A stretch of 64,000 bases of DNA. It comes from Anaerolineales bacterium. GTDB lineage: Bacteria; Chloroflexota; Anaerolineae; Anaerolineales; Villigracilaceae. A model generated the notes under the pieces. That model saw only the letters and a list, made by a program, of their open reading frames with translations. It did not search any database and was not told the origin of the DNA. The stretch is from NCBI GenBank assembly GCA_023382595.1, contig JAHDWB010000005.1, forward strand, positions 1 through 64,000, in the 5' to 3' direction. Position 1 is the first letter of the stretch. Each line of letters opens with the position of its first letter. Made by a program: the position numbers and the translations under genes. Below are positions 42,278 through 49,889 of this stretch, one piece after another.

Positions 42278-43206
42278 GATGCAGCCTTTCGTTGGAGGAG
42301 GGAGTATGCCGATTTAAGGAAGTTCAGGATGTGCTCCTGTTCGATGTCTTCGAATGGGGATCTGGCGAGGATGTTGATCATGCCGCCTTCGGTGCTCAGT
42401 TCGGCGATGGTGTATTTTCCGACATTCTTGCCGGGCGAGAACCCGGGCGACGGTTGGACGTTGTACACCTGCGGGTTGACCACGATGCGCACCTTCAGTT
42501 CCTGTCCGGTGCCTTTCATTTTAGCGGGCTTCATTTTCATCTTGCCGCTGATGCGGCTGCGCTTGTAGTAGCTCTTGCGCCGCTTCGATTTCTGCACCGC
42601 CGACACGCGCAGGACGTTGCCGTCGTACAGTTTGGCTTTCAATGAAAGCCACTGGTCGTTGAAGTATTGGGTCACGCGGCTTTGGGTGTCAGTCGCTTCT
42701 CTTGCCACCTTGGTATCGAGCATGGCTCCGGTCAGGTCGAGATGACCGAGGAAGGTCGAGCCAGGCTTGAGGTCGTCGCGAAGCGTGTGCAGGATCTCCT
42801 TCGCCCCGTAGTAGCGCGGAGAGAAGTCGTGCGAATCGCTTTTTCTCAGGCTGCGCGCCAGCACAAAGGACGCGATCCACAACCCGAACGCGCCGATGGA
42901 GAAGATGATCGAGAAGTAACCGAACAGGCTCAGCAGCAGGTCGATGACGACCAGCCCCACGCCGACGAAGAAGATCAACAGGGGAACCCAGCGCCATTTA
43001 TCCCCCGCCGATTCGGTCTTTTGCACTTCCCTTACGAAATTATCCATGCCGCGCATGATCGAATCGGGCTTGTCGGCGATCGAGACGTACACCGGTGTGT
43101 AATGTTTTACCCCCGCATTGGGATTTGGCGCTTTCTTGCGCGCCGTATTCCACAGATAAATGAACAGGATGACAATGACGACGAAAATTCCGCAAAAGAC
43201 GGGCAT
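42274..43206 (-). CDS. hypothetical three-helix membrane protein
   Basis: The 310-residue protein has one N-terminal helix, a pair of helices (about residues 75-115, VPLLIFFVGVGLVVIDLLL and FSIIFSIGAFGLWIASFVLA) and a long basic, soluble C-terminal part (KRRKSYYKRSRISGKMKMK). I recognise no family. It overlaps the propeller gene by 4 bases, so the two are translationally coupled and probably form a complex. It is divergent from the glycosyltransferase gene. Confidence 0.65.
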   Translation of the reverse strand: MPVFCGIFVVIVILFIYLWNTARKKAPNPNAGVKHYTPVYVSIADKPDSIMRGMDNFVREVQKTESAGDKWRWVPLLIFFVGVGLVVIDLLLSLFGYFSIIFSIGAFGLWIASFVLARSLRKSDSHDFSPRYYGAKEILHTLRDDLKPGSTFLGHLDLTGAMLDTKVAREATDTQSRVTQYFNDQWLSLKAKLYDGNVLRVSAVQKSKRRKSYYKRSRISGKMKMKPAKMKGTGQELKVRIVVNPQVYNVQPSPGFSPGKNVGKYTIAELSTEGGMINILARSPFEDIEQEHILNFLKSAYSLLQRKAAS

Positions 43207-43270
43207 TCATTCCTCCGAGTTGTACTGGTAAATTCCTTCTCGAGCGCGTATGTGAGTTTATAATTCGGCA

Positions 43271-44446
43271 ATGCCCAACATTCTCTACACTGCCTTCGAC
43301 ATCGTACCAAGCCCCAAGGGCGCGTCAACCCATATTTTGCATAATATTCGCGGGCTGGTCAATAGCCAATTTGTCGTCCATCTTATCACGCCCAACGACG
43401 GTTTGCTCCCCCCCGAAGATACTATTGAAGGCGCGCGCGTCACGCGCATCCCGCAGGACCTTTCCCAGAATTTCCTTGCCCGCGCCGTGCATTTCGGCAA
43501 GTCCGTGCTCGCTCATCTTGCCCTGCATCCCGGGTATGATGTCGTCCACTACCGCAACATTTGGGACGGTCTCCATATTGCCCAGAACAAAAGGAAGTTC
43601 GGTTACAAGACGCTGTTCGAGGTCAACGGACTGCCCTCCATCGAACTTAAATATCATTACCCCGGGCTGGATGCGGAACTCCTCGCCAAGATCAAGGAAC
43701 AGGAAATTGCCGCGCTTCATCTGAGCGATGCCATCATCTGTCCCTCGCGCGTCACCCGCGACTACATCGCCTCGCTCGGACTTAACCGCAATCTGGTCAC
43801 TGTTATCCCGAACGGGGTCAGTCCTTCGGACTTTTCCGCTTCCCCCCTTCCCAGCCGCGAGGGACGCGAGCCGGTCCTGCTCTATATCGGCACCCTCGCC
43901 GATTGGCAGGGATTGGATGTCGTCATCAAGGCATTGCCGAAGATCCTCGAGCAGAAACCTGTCCGGCTGCACATCGTCGGGCGCGGACGTTCCCGTCAGC
44001 GCAAGATGATTGCCAGGCAGATCCGCAAACTTGGTTTGGACGAGCATGTCGCCGTCCAGCCTGCGGTGCCTCATCATGAGATCCCTGATCTCATCGCGGG
44101 CGCGGATATTTGCGTGGCTCCGCTCGGTTTGAATGACCGCAATGTGACGCAGGGAGCCTGTCCGATCAAGGTCTTGGAATACATGGCGGCGGGACGTCCA
44201 TTGCTGGCATCGAACATGCCCATCGTCCGTGAACTGGTCCGCGAAGATGTGGACGCCTTGCTTTTCTCCCCGAACGACCCGGACGATCTTGCGCGCCAGG
44301 CATTGATTCTGTTGAATGACATGGAATTATCTCAGCGTCTGGCGGGGTCCGCCTCCCAACGCGCGTTGACGAAATTCACCTGGCACGAGTCTCAAAAGAA
44401 GTTGAGACGCGTGTATGAAGCGTTACTGGATGCTAAAGGTCTTTAA
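43271..44446 (+). CDS. GT4-family glycosyltransferase
   Basis: The 391-residue enzyme has the GT-B fold of family 4: an N-terminal acceptor domain (SPKGASTHILHNIRGL), the ICPSRVTRDYI hinge and a nucleotide-sugar domain with LLYIGTLADWQGLDVVI and PIKVLEYMAAGRPLLAS. It transfers a sugar, likely to an envelope lipid or polysaccharide. The substrate is unknown. Its end overlaps the convergent thioesterase gene by 14 bases. Confidence 0.88.
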   Translation: MPNILYTAFDIVPSPKGASTHILHNIRGLVNSQFVVHLITPNDGLLPPEDTIEGARVTRIPQDLSQNFLARAVHFGKSVLAHLALHPGYDVVHYRNIWDGLHIAQNKRKFGYKTLFEVNGLPSIELKYHYPGLDAELLAKIKEQEIAALHLSDAIICPSRVTRDYIASLGLNRNLVTVIPNGVSPSDFSASPLPSREGREPVLLYIGTLADWQGLDVVIKALPKILEQKPVRLHIVGRGRSRQRKMIARQIRKLGLDEHVAVQPAVPHHEIPDLIAGADICVAPLGLNDRNVTQGACPIKVLEYMAAGRPLLASNMPIVRELVREDVDALLFSPNDPDDLARQALILLNDMELSQRLAGSASQRALTKFTWHESQKKLRRVYEALLDAKGL

Positions 44447-44861
44447 GACCTTTGGCGTCTGTGTTGAAAACTTGCCCGACTTCCTGTGGTATCGCCTTTG
44501 GTATTCCCGTCTTCACATCCACAAATACCCAGTCTGTTTCGCCTTTTACCAGTACCTTCCCATCGCTTCTCCGCACAAATTCATACATCCGCAAAGACCG
44601 CACCTTGCGGATGTTCTCCACCCATGTGCGGATCTCGATTTCCTCGCCCTCGAACGCTGGCAGAAGATATTCGATGCGGTGTTCGCGGATGACCCATGTC
44701 GAGTCCGGTCCCTGCGCCTCGATGCCGCCGATGGAAGCATAATGTTCCACGGCGATATCCTGCATCCACTGCACGTAGGTCACGTTGTTGACGTGTCCGT
44801 TCTCGTCAATGGCAGAGGCAGGGATATTTATATTTTTTGAGTAAATAGGGGAGATGGGCAT
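44433..44861 (-). CDS. hot-dog-fold acyl-CoA thioesterase
   Basis: The 142-residue protein has the 4-hydroxybenzoyl-CoA thioesterase/FatA-like pattern: DENGHVNNVTYVQWMQDIAVEH at the active-site loop, the GPDSTWVIREHRIEYL strand and a regular hot-dog layout. It hydrolyses acyl thioesters; the chain length is unknown. It lies downstream of the hypothetical gene at 44893 on the same strand. Confidence 0.85.
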   Translation of the reverse strand: MPISPIYSKNINIPASAIDENGHVNNVTYVQWMQDIAVEHYASIGGIEAQGPDSTWVIREHRIEYLLPAFEGEEIEIRTWVENIRKVRSLRMYEFVRRSDGKVLVKGETDWVFVDVKTGIPKAIPQEVGQVFNTDAKGLKDL

Positions 44862-44892
44862 AAAACTTGTTTCGTCTGCGAAAAGGCAGCTG

Positions 44893-45363
44893 CTACTTCT
44901 TCGCCTCTTGCACCGCCTCGATCAACGCGGACTTGAACTTCTCTCCCGCTGAATCCTTCCCCAAGGGCAAAAAGATCGAGCCTTTCTCGGTGGTATCCGT
45001 GGCAATGCCTGAGACGGTCAAGCCGGTGTCGGGGATCTTTGAATAAAAGACGCTCTTTTCGTAATCTTCCACGGTGATATCGCGCAGTTGCATCGTCCTG
45101 ACATAGATCGCATTCTGGTCTACACGGTCGGCAAGGAGCAGCCAGTGGTCGGTCAGGATGACGGTCTGCACCAGCAGTCTGGGACCCGGTCTGCTGAACA
45201 ATCCCTTTTTGATCTTCTCCGATGTCGACACGATGCAAATGGAGACATTCGTAAGAATGTCTCCCAGATTATGCTTTTCGATATACGTCTTGATGCTCTG
45301 CATCACATCCGGTGTGATGTTCTCAAAGGTGATTTCCTTGGTGGAACGGTTGTAATCTCCCAT
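44893..45363 (-). CDS. hypothetical 156-residue protein
   Basis: No family recognised. The sequence is mixed alpha/beta and soluble, with SVFYSKIPDTGLTVSG and a repeated beta pattern that would suit a PH-like domain, and a helical end (GEKFKSALIEAVQEAKK). It lies between the thioesterase and the M42 peptidase run on the same strand, separated from the latter by an inverted repeat. Confidence 0.6.
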   Translation of the reverse strand: MGDYNRSTKEITFENITPDVMQSIKTYIEKHNLGDILTNVSICIVSTSEKIKKGLFSRPGPRLLVQTVILTDHWLLLADRVDQNAIYVRTMQLRDITVEDYEKSVFYSKIPDTGLTVSGIATDTTEKGSIFLPLGKDSAGEKFKSALIEAVQEAKK

Positions 45364-45376
45364 CTATTCTCCATTC

Positions 45377-45440
45377 ACCACAGATGAACACGGATGATTT
45401 TAGCTGAAAAACATCCAGTTTATCTGCGTTTATCTGTGGT
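45377..45440. repeat. ACCACAGAT inverted repeat
   Basis: ACCACAGATGAACACGGAT (45377-45395) and ATCTGCGTTTATCTGTGGT (45422-45440) pair at 16 of 19 positions (the rest mostly G-T) with a 26-base loop, followed by TGATTTTTAG. Similar intergenic sequences occur in many bacterial genomes. Here it sits between M42-1 and the next gene on the minus strand. Confidence 0.7.
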
Positions 45441-45446
45441 TGATTT

Positions 45447-46448
45447 TTAGAACGGAACTGCCTTGCTCAACATCGCCGTCAGCAGTTTGACCGAGTTCTT
45501 CAGGTCGTTCAGATCCACCATCTCCGAAGCCGAGTGGACGTACCTGCACGGCACCGACAGCACACCCGACATGACCCCCGCGCGTGTCACTTGGATCGCC
45601 CGCGCATCCGTACCGCCCAGCAGCAATACCTCGCGCTGATAGGGGATCTTCGCCTTTTCCGCCGTCTGGATCATCCACTCTGTAATGCGCGGATCGGAGA
45701 GCATGCCCGGGTCGCGGAACTTTACGCACGGACCCTTGCCCAGCTCCATCACCATCTTCAACGAAGCGGGCGTATCGCCTGTGGCGGTCACATCCACTGC
45801 GATGCCGATGTCGGGGTCGATGCCATAGGCGGCAGGACCCGCGCCGCGCACGCCGACTTCTTCCTGCGTGGTGAACACGAAGTACAGGTCATTTGGCGTG
45901 GATTTGATATTCCGCAGTGTTTCGATCAGCACCAACACGCCCGTGCGGTCATCCATTGACTTGGCGACGAGACGGTCTCCCATTTCCATGAACGAGCGTT
46001 CGAATGCGCCGAAGTCACCGACCTTGATGGGGCAATCCTTTTTATTGGTCGCGCCGACATCGATGTACATTTTGTTGAGCGGGATGGTGCTGTCCACGTT
46101 CTCAAAACGGTCATATCCGACGATGCCTGTCACACCGTTCATAAAACGCACGCGCGCGCCCAGCGTGTACTTGCCGAACGTCCCGCCGACATTGGTAAAG
46201 CGCACAAACCCGCGCTTGTCGATGTGGCTGGCGATCACGCCGATCTCGTCCATGTGCGCCGCGAGCATGATCTTCTTCGGATTCTTTGCGTTCTTCGCCG
46301 GTTTCTTGCGCACGATCAGATTACCGAGCGCATCCACGCGCACCTCGTCGGCGAGCGGCTTCACTTCCTTCTGGATCACCTTGCGGACTTCATCTTCAAA
46401 TCCCGAAGGACCGAATGTTTCTGTGAGCGTTTTGAGAAGTTGTTTCAT
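45447..46448 (-). CDS. M42-family aminopeptidase (copy 1)
   Basis: The 333-residue metallopeptidase has the di-metal motifs of the M42/TET family: AAHMDEIG (H65, D67), QEEVGVRGA with the catalytic and metal glutamates, and a late metal-binding His. These enzymes form large tetrahedral shells and trim peptides in the cytosol. The ATG at 46448 with AGAGGAT upstream is chosen over a longer frame reaching into a repeat. It is one of three M42 genes in 4 kb. Confidence 0.9.
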   Translation of the reverse strand: MKQLLKTLTETFGPSGFEDEVRKVIQKEVKPLADEVRVDALGNLIVRKKPAKNAKNPKKIMLAAHMDEIGVIASHIDKRGFVRFTNVGGTFGKYTLGARVRFMNGVTGIVGYDRFENVDSTIPLNKMYIDVGATNKKDCPIKVGDFGAFERSFMEMGDRLVAKSMDDRTGVLVLIETLRNIKSTPNDLYFVFTTQEEVGVRGAGPAAYGIDPDIGIAVDVTATGDTPASLKMVMELGKGPCVKFRDPGMLSDPRITEWMIQTAEKAKIPYQREVLLLGGTDARAIQVTRAGVMSGVLSVPCRYVHSASEMVDLNDLKNSVKLLTAMLSKAVPF

Positions 46449-46466
46449 GAATATCCTCTTATCTGC

Positions 46467-46497
46467 CATTGCGAGGGCGGACGCCCGAAGCAATCTC
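46467..46497. repeat. CATTGCGAG/GCAATCTC repeat, short form
   Basis: CATTGCGAG and CGAAGCAATCTC flank GGGCGGACGCCC in the gap between the S51 and M42-1 genes. It belongs to the widely scattered CATTGCGAG intergenic palindrome family; a full-length copy lies at 47232. Confidence 0.75.
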
Positions 46498-46509
46498 AAA
46501 ATGATTTTA

Positions 46510-47226
46510 TTATCCCAAAATAAATGTCTCACCAACGGCATACGCCTTCTCGCCGTCTTTTGTAAATAAATGCGCCTGCGACTTTCCCATTACCGTCCAT
46601 TCGCCGCCGAGCGTTCCGACCACCGCTGTATCTTCGTCAATACCCAACAACGTCTCGCCTGCCCGCAATCGCTTGCGCAAAGAGAACAATAGCGGCTTCC
46701 ACATCATCGGGAAGGCATCGAAATGCGGGATGATGAATGCGGCTGGTACGATCCCGAACACCGCGGTCGAACGCAGTCCCATCGCGCGGAAATCGGGCAC
46801 TTCGCTTCCCAGGATCATCGCGCCTGCCGAACAGCCCGCATACACACCGCCGCGCGCCCATACACTCTGGGCGGATTTCCACACAAGGCTGTCCTTCAAA
46901 ACCTGATGGAGGTAGGCAGGATTCCCGCCCGAAAAATAGACGACATCCGCTTCTTCCACCGCCGACGCATGTTCCAGATCGTTGGCAGATACTTCGTCTG
47001 TAACAGGAACAGCCCGAACGTCCGCGCCGAGGCGGGTGAAATGATCCACACCCATTGTTGACCAGCGGTTCACGCTCTTGTCGCCCTCCTGTCCCGCCGC
47101 TGTCGGCAGGCAGACCACGCGTGGTTTGCGTTCATCCGCGCCGCAGTTCGCGAGCAAATGGGCATCCACCTCGTCCATCACAGGCAGGTATTCACCGGAA
47201 CCGAGTAAAGCGATCAGACCATTCAT
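46510..47226 (-). CDS. S51-type peptidase (peptidase E/cyanophycinase-like)
   Basis: The 238-residue protein has the class I glutamine-amidotransferase-like fold of family S51: LLGSGEYLP at the N-terminus, YFSGGNPAYLHQVL, and the nucleophile serine in GCSAGAM. Known members cleave Asp-dipeptides or cyanophycin. No cyanophycin synthetase is seen, so dipeptidase-type action is more likely. ATG 47226 is taken as start, because the longer frame runs into a repeat. It sits in the M42 gene run. Confidence 0.82.
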   Translation of the reverse strand: MNGLIALLGSGEYLPVMDEVDAHLLANCGADERKPRVVCLPTAAGQEGDKSVNRWSTMGVDHFTRLGADVRAVPVTDEVSANDLEHASAVEEADVVYFSGGNPAYLHQVLKDSLVWKSAQSVWARGGVYAGCSAGAMILGSEVPDFRAMGLRSTAVFGIVPAAFIIPHFDAFPMMWKPLLFSLRKRLRAGETLLGIDEDTAVVGTLGGEWTVMGKSQAHLFTKDGEKAYAVGETFILG

Positions 47227-47231
47227 TTTCT

Positions 47232-47323
47232 TGTCATTGCGAGTGGCATTTGCTGCCACGAAGCAATCTCCTTGTTCGGTTGAAAGATTACTTCGTCGGG
47301 CTAACGCCCTGCTCGCAATGACG
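47232..47323. repeat. CATTGCGAG palindromic repeat, full form
   Basis: About 92 bases long: CATTGCGAG (47235) is paired with CTCGCAATG (47312), with an internal GTGGCA/TGCCAC hairpin and a GAAGCAATCTC/GATTACTTC inner pair. It overlaps the 3' end of the M42-2 gene and supplies that gene's last codons and stop. Confidence 0.8.
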
Positions 47324-48350
47324 AATCCATGTTCTTCAATGCCATGTAAAGCAGATTTAGCGTGTTCTTCCAATCGTCCACGCGCGAGATACTGATGGGG
47401 GAATGTGTATAACGGTGCGGCACAGAGACCGAAACCACCGGCACGCCCGCATGCGCCTGCTGGATCGTGCCTGCATCCGTGCCGCCTCCGCCCGGCTGGC
47501 GGAATTGATACGGGATCTTGTGCTTCTCCGCCGTTTCCGCAAGGAACTTGACCAGGCGCGGGTCGCTGATGACGGGCGAATGCGCGGGATAAATGGCAGG
47601 ACCCAAGCCGAGTTGCGTATTGTAGGCGATGTTTTCCCTGCCTTCATAATCGGGCAGGTCGCGTGAAGGCGTGGAATCGATCGCAATTGCTAGGTCGGGG
47701 TTGAAGTGATGCGCCGCCACCTTCGCGCCGCGCAGACCGATCTCTTCCTGCACGCTGAATGCGAGACATAGCTCGATGTTCTTTGGCGCGTGCTTGAGCA
47801 ATTCGATCAGGATTGCCACGCCGATCCGGTCATCGATGGATTTTGACAGAATGGATGGACCGACGCGCTTAAACTTCGTCGCGAACGCGGCGCGGTCACC
47901 GGGCTTGGCTTTTCCTTCGGGACCAAGGTCGATGCGCATGGCATTCACCGGGATGGTGTTTTGCCTTTCGGAAGCGGTGGTCATGTGGATGGGCTTTGCG
48001 CCGATCACGCCGATCTTGTGCTCCCTGCCGACGATGACCTGTTTGCCGACCAGATGACGCGGGTCGATGCCGCCGACGGTCTCGAATTGGAAGAAGCCGT
48101 CGCCGTCGTCCGCAACGATCATGAAGCCGACTTCGTCCATGTGGGCATCGAGCAATACGCGCAGTGCCTTTTTTGCAGTGGATTTTTTTCGCACCAGCAC
48201 ACTGCCAAGCGCATCCACTTTGACTTCGCCCGCATACGGTTTAACTTCGTCCAGAACAATGCGGCGTACTTCGCCTTCATCGCCTGAGACCGCCATGGCG
48301 TTACATAATTTTTCAAGCAGTTTGATCTGTGATGAGCCGATGGTTAGCAT
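47301..48350 (-). CDS. M42-family aminopeptidase (copy 2)
   Basis: The 349-residue metallopeptidase shows LDAHMDEVGFM, QEEIGLRGAKVAA and AIAIDSTPSRDLP, the full M42 set. Its closing residues SSLRAGR come from the inserted CATTGCGAG repeat, so the natural C-terminus has been changed. Its start lies 3 bases after the M42-3 stop, which makes the two genes one transcript. Confidence 0.9.
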   Translation of the reverse strand: MLTIGSSQIKLLEKLCNAMAVSGDEGEVRRIVLDEVKPYAGEVKVDALGSVLVRKKSTAKKALRVLLDAHMDEVGFMIVADDGDGFFQFETVGGIDPRHLVGKQVIVGREHKIGVIGAKPIHMTTASERQNTIPVNAMRIDLGPEGKAKPGDRAAFATKFKRVGPSILSKSIDDRIGVAILIELLKHAPKNIELCLAFSVQEEIGLRGAKVAAHHFNPDLAIAIDSTPSRDLPDYEGRENIAYNTQLGLGPAIYPAHSPVISDPRLVKFLAETAEKHKIPYQFRQPGGGGTDAGTIQQAHAGVPVVSVSVPHRYTHSPISISRVDDWKNTLNLLYMALKNMDSSLRAGR

Positions 48351-48352
48351 GA

Positions 48353-49420
48353 TTAATCCCAGGCAATTCTTTCCATAAAATCCGCTTCGAGCGAAGCGAC
48401 AAATTCCGCCAGCAAACGCCCCGCGCGCTGGATGTCCTTCATTGCCACCAATTCCACCGGTGTGTGCATATAACGCTGCGGGATGCTTAACACCATGGTG
48501 GGGATGCCCTCAGCCACCAATTGCATTGCGTCCGCATCGGTGGAAGAGTATGCGGGCATCAGGTCGTCATGCACGGGAATTTCAATGCGTTCCGCCACTT
48601 CCTTGAAACGCTTGTACAAAAACGGGTGGATGCTGGGACTGATGCCGAGCGTCACGCCTTTGCCGATGCCGAAGGTCTGATATCCGCTTGAACCGGTGCC
48701 TTTGCCGAAGGTCATGTCCACGGCGACAGCGATGGTGGGGCGTAATTGGAACGCCGATGTCCGCGCGCCGCCGAGTGTGACTTCTTCCTGAACAGACGCC
48801 ACCGCCCATACATCCCACAAATGAGATTTGGACTGGAGTTCTTCAAGACAGATCGTAAGCGCCGCGACGGATGCGCGGTTATCGAGCGTGTGACCGCTCA
48901 CGCATCCCCCCGACATTTCAACTGGTTCTGTTCCAAAGGAGACTCTGTCTCCCACCCGGACTTTTTTTGCCACCTCGTTCGGCGTGAGCCCTGTGTCGAT
49001 CAGCAGATATTTCAAGGCGATTACACCGCTCCCTTCGCCGTCGGGCAGGAGATCGGCGGGCGGCATGGCGATCACACCGTACAGGTCTTCACCCGTCTCC
49101 GAAGCGTGGACGATGACCGGTGTGCCGGGCAGAACGCGCGGATCGATACCGCCGATATTGGTGACTTGCAGGAACCCGTCCACGATGCGGGAGACCATCA
49201 AGCCGATGGCATCCATGTGGGCGGCGATCATTACAGAGGAGCGGGGGCTTTTCTTTAGCGTGCCAGTTTTCAGTCCATGGATCGAACCGAGGCGGCTGTG
49301 GGTGAGTTCATCCACCAGCGGAGTCCACTTCTGCTTGATCAGGTCCGCGGCAGGGGCTTCATGTCCTGATACGCCTGCAACAGAGATAAGGGATTTGAGA
49401 AAGGGGAGGATGTCGGTCAT
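48353..49420 (-). CDS. M42-family aminopeptidase (copy 3)
   Basis: The 355-residue metallopeptidase has AAHMDAIGLMV, QEEVTLGGARTSA and AVAVDMTFGKG. The usual Glu in HMDE is Ala here, and QEE is kept. A frame reading further upstream overlaps the Thr/Pro-rich gene in a different frame and has no M42 content; ATG 49420 overlaps that gene's stop (ATGA) and is preferred. Confidence 0.9.
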   Translation of the reverse strand: MTDILPFLKSLISVAGVSGHEAPAADLIKQKWTPLVDELTHSRLGSIHGLKTGTLKKSPRSSVMIAAHMDAIGLMVSRIVDGFLQVTNIGGIDPRVLPGTPVIVHASETGEDLYGVIAMPPADLLPDGEGSGVIALKYLLIDTGLTPNEVAKKVRVGDRVSFGTEPVEMSGGCVSGHTLDNRASVAALTICLEELQSKSHLWDVWAVASVQEEVTLGGARTSAFQLRPTIAVAVDMTFGKGTGSSGYQTFGIGKGVTLGISPSIHPFLYKRFKEVAERIEIPVHDDLMPAYSSTDADAMQLVAEGIPTMVLSIPQRYMHTPVELVAMKDIQRAGRLLAEFVASLEADFMERIAWD

Positions 49421-49848
49421 GGGGTTCCACCAAAGGCGGTTGGGGATGGGGCTGGGGTGTTGGTTGGAGTTGGCGTTGCCGATGAAGTTGGCGTGAAAGT
49501 GGGCGTGTTGGACGGCGTGAACGTCGGTGTGGGGGATGGGGTCAGCGTGAAAGTGGGAGTATTTGTGGGCGGCAGGAACGGCGTGAAAGTGATGGTGGGG
49601 GATGGGGTTTCGGTTGGGGTGGAGGTTTCTGTAAAAGTGGCAGTGATCGTTTCCGTAAAGATCACGGGTGTTGGGCTGAGGGTGGGAGTTTCGGTGATTT
49701 GGGTGATGGTGGGAGTGGGGGTCGCGCGCAGATTGGGTGCAAAGGAGAGCACGATGAAGCCGGCGCAATAACAGGGGATGGTGGCAATGACGACCGCGAG
49801 CAGTCTCATGCGGCGGCGCGTGCGGGGAGTGGTCTCGGTATCCAGCAT
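49417..49848 (-). CDS. membrane-anchored Thr/Pro-rich protein
   Basis: The 143-residue product has one hydrophobic segment (LLAVVIATIPCYCAGFIVLSFAP) followed by about 95 residues of TPT/FTP/SPT low-complexity sequence, typical of exported linkers in Chloroflexota. No catalytic domain is present. It ends in ATGA with the M42-3 start, so the two are translationally coupled. The start could also lie slightly upstream. Its strong antisense GT-repeat sequence yields false open frames on the other strand. Confidence 0.65.
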   Translation of the reverse strand: MLDTETTPRTRRRMRLLAVVIATIPCYCAGFIVLSFAPNLRATPTPTITQITETPTLSPTPVIFTETITATFTETSTPTETPSPTITFTPFLPPTNTPTFTLTPSPTPTFTPSNTPTFTPTSSATPTPTNTPAPSPTAFGGTP

Positions 49849-49889
49849 GGTGGTTCGATTATAATGCATGATGTTTTGGGTAACTTGAT

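Noticed and set aside
49457-49771. Val/Gly-rich plus-strand frame
   Set aside because: It is the antisense of the Thr/Pro-rich repeats, so a compositional artefact.
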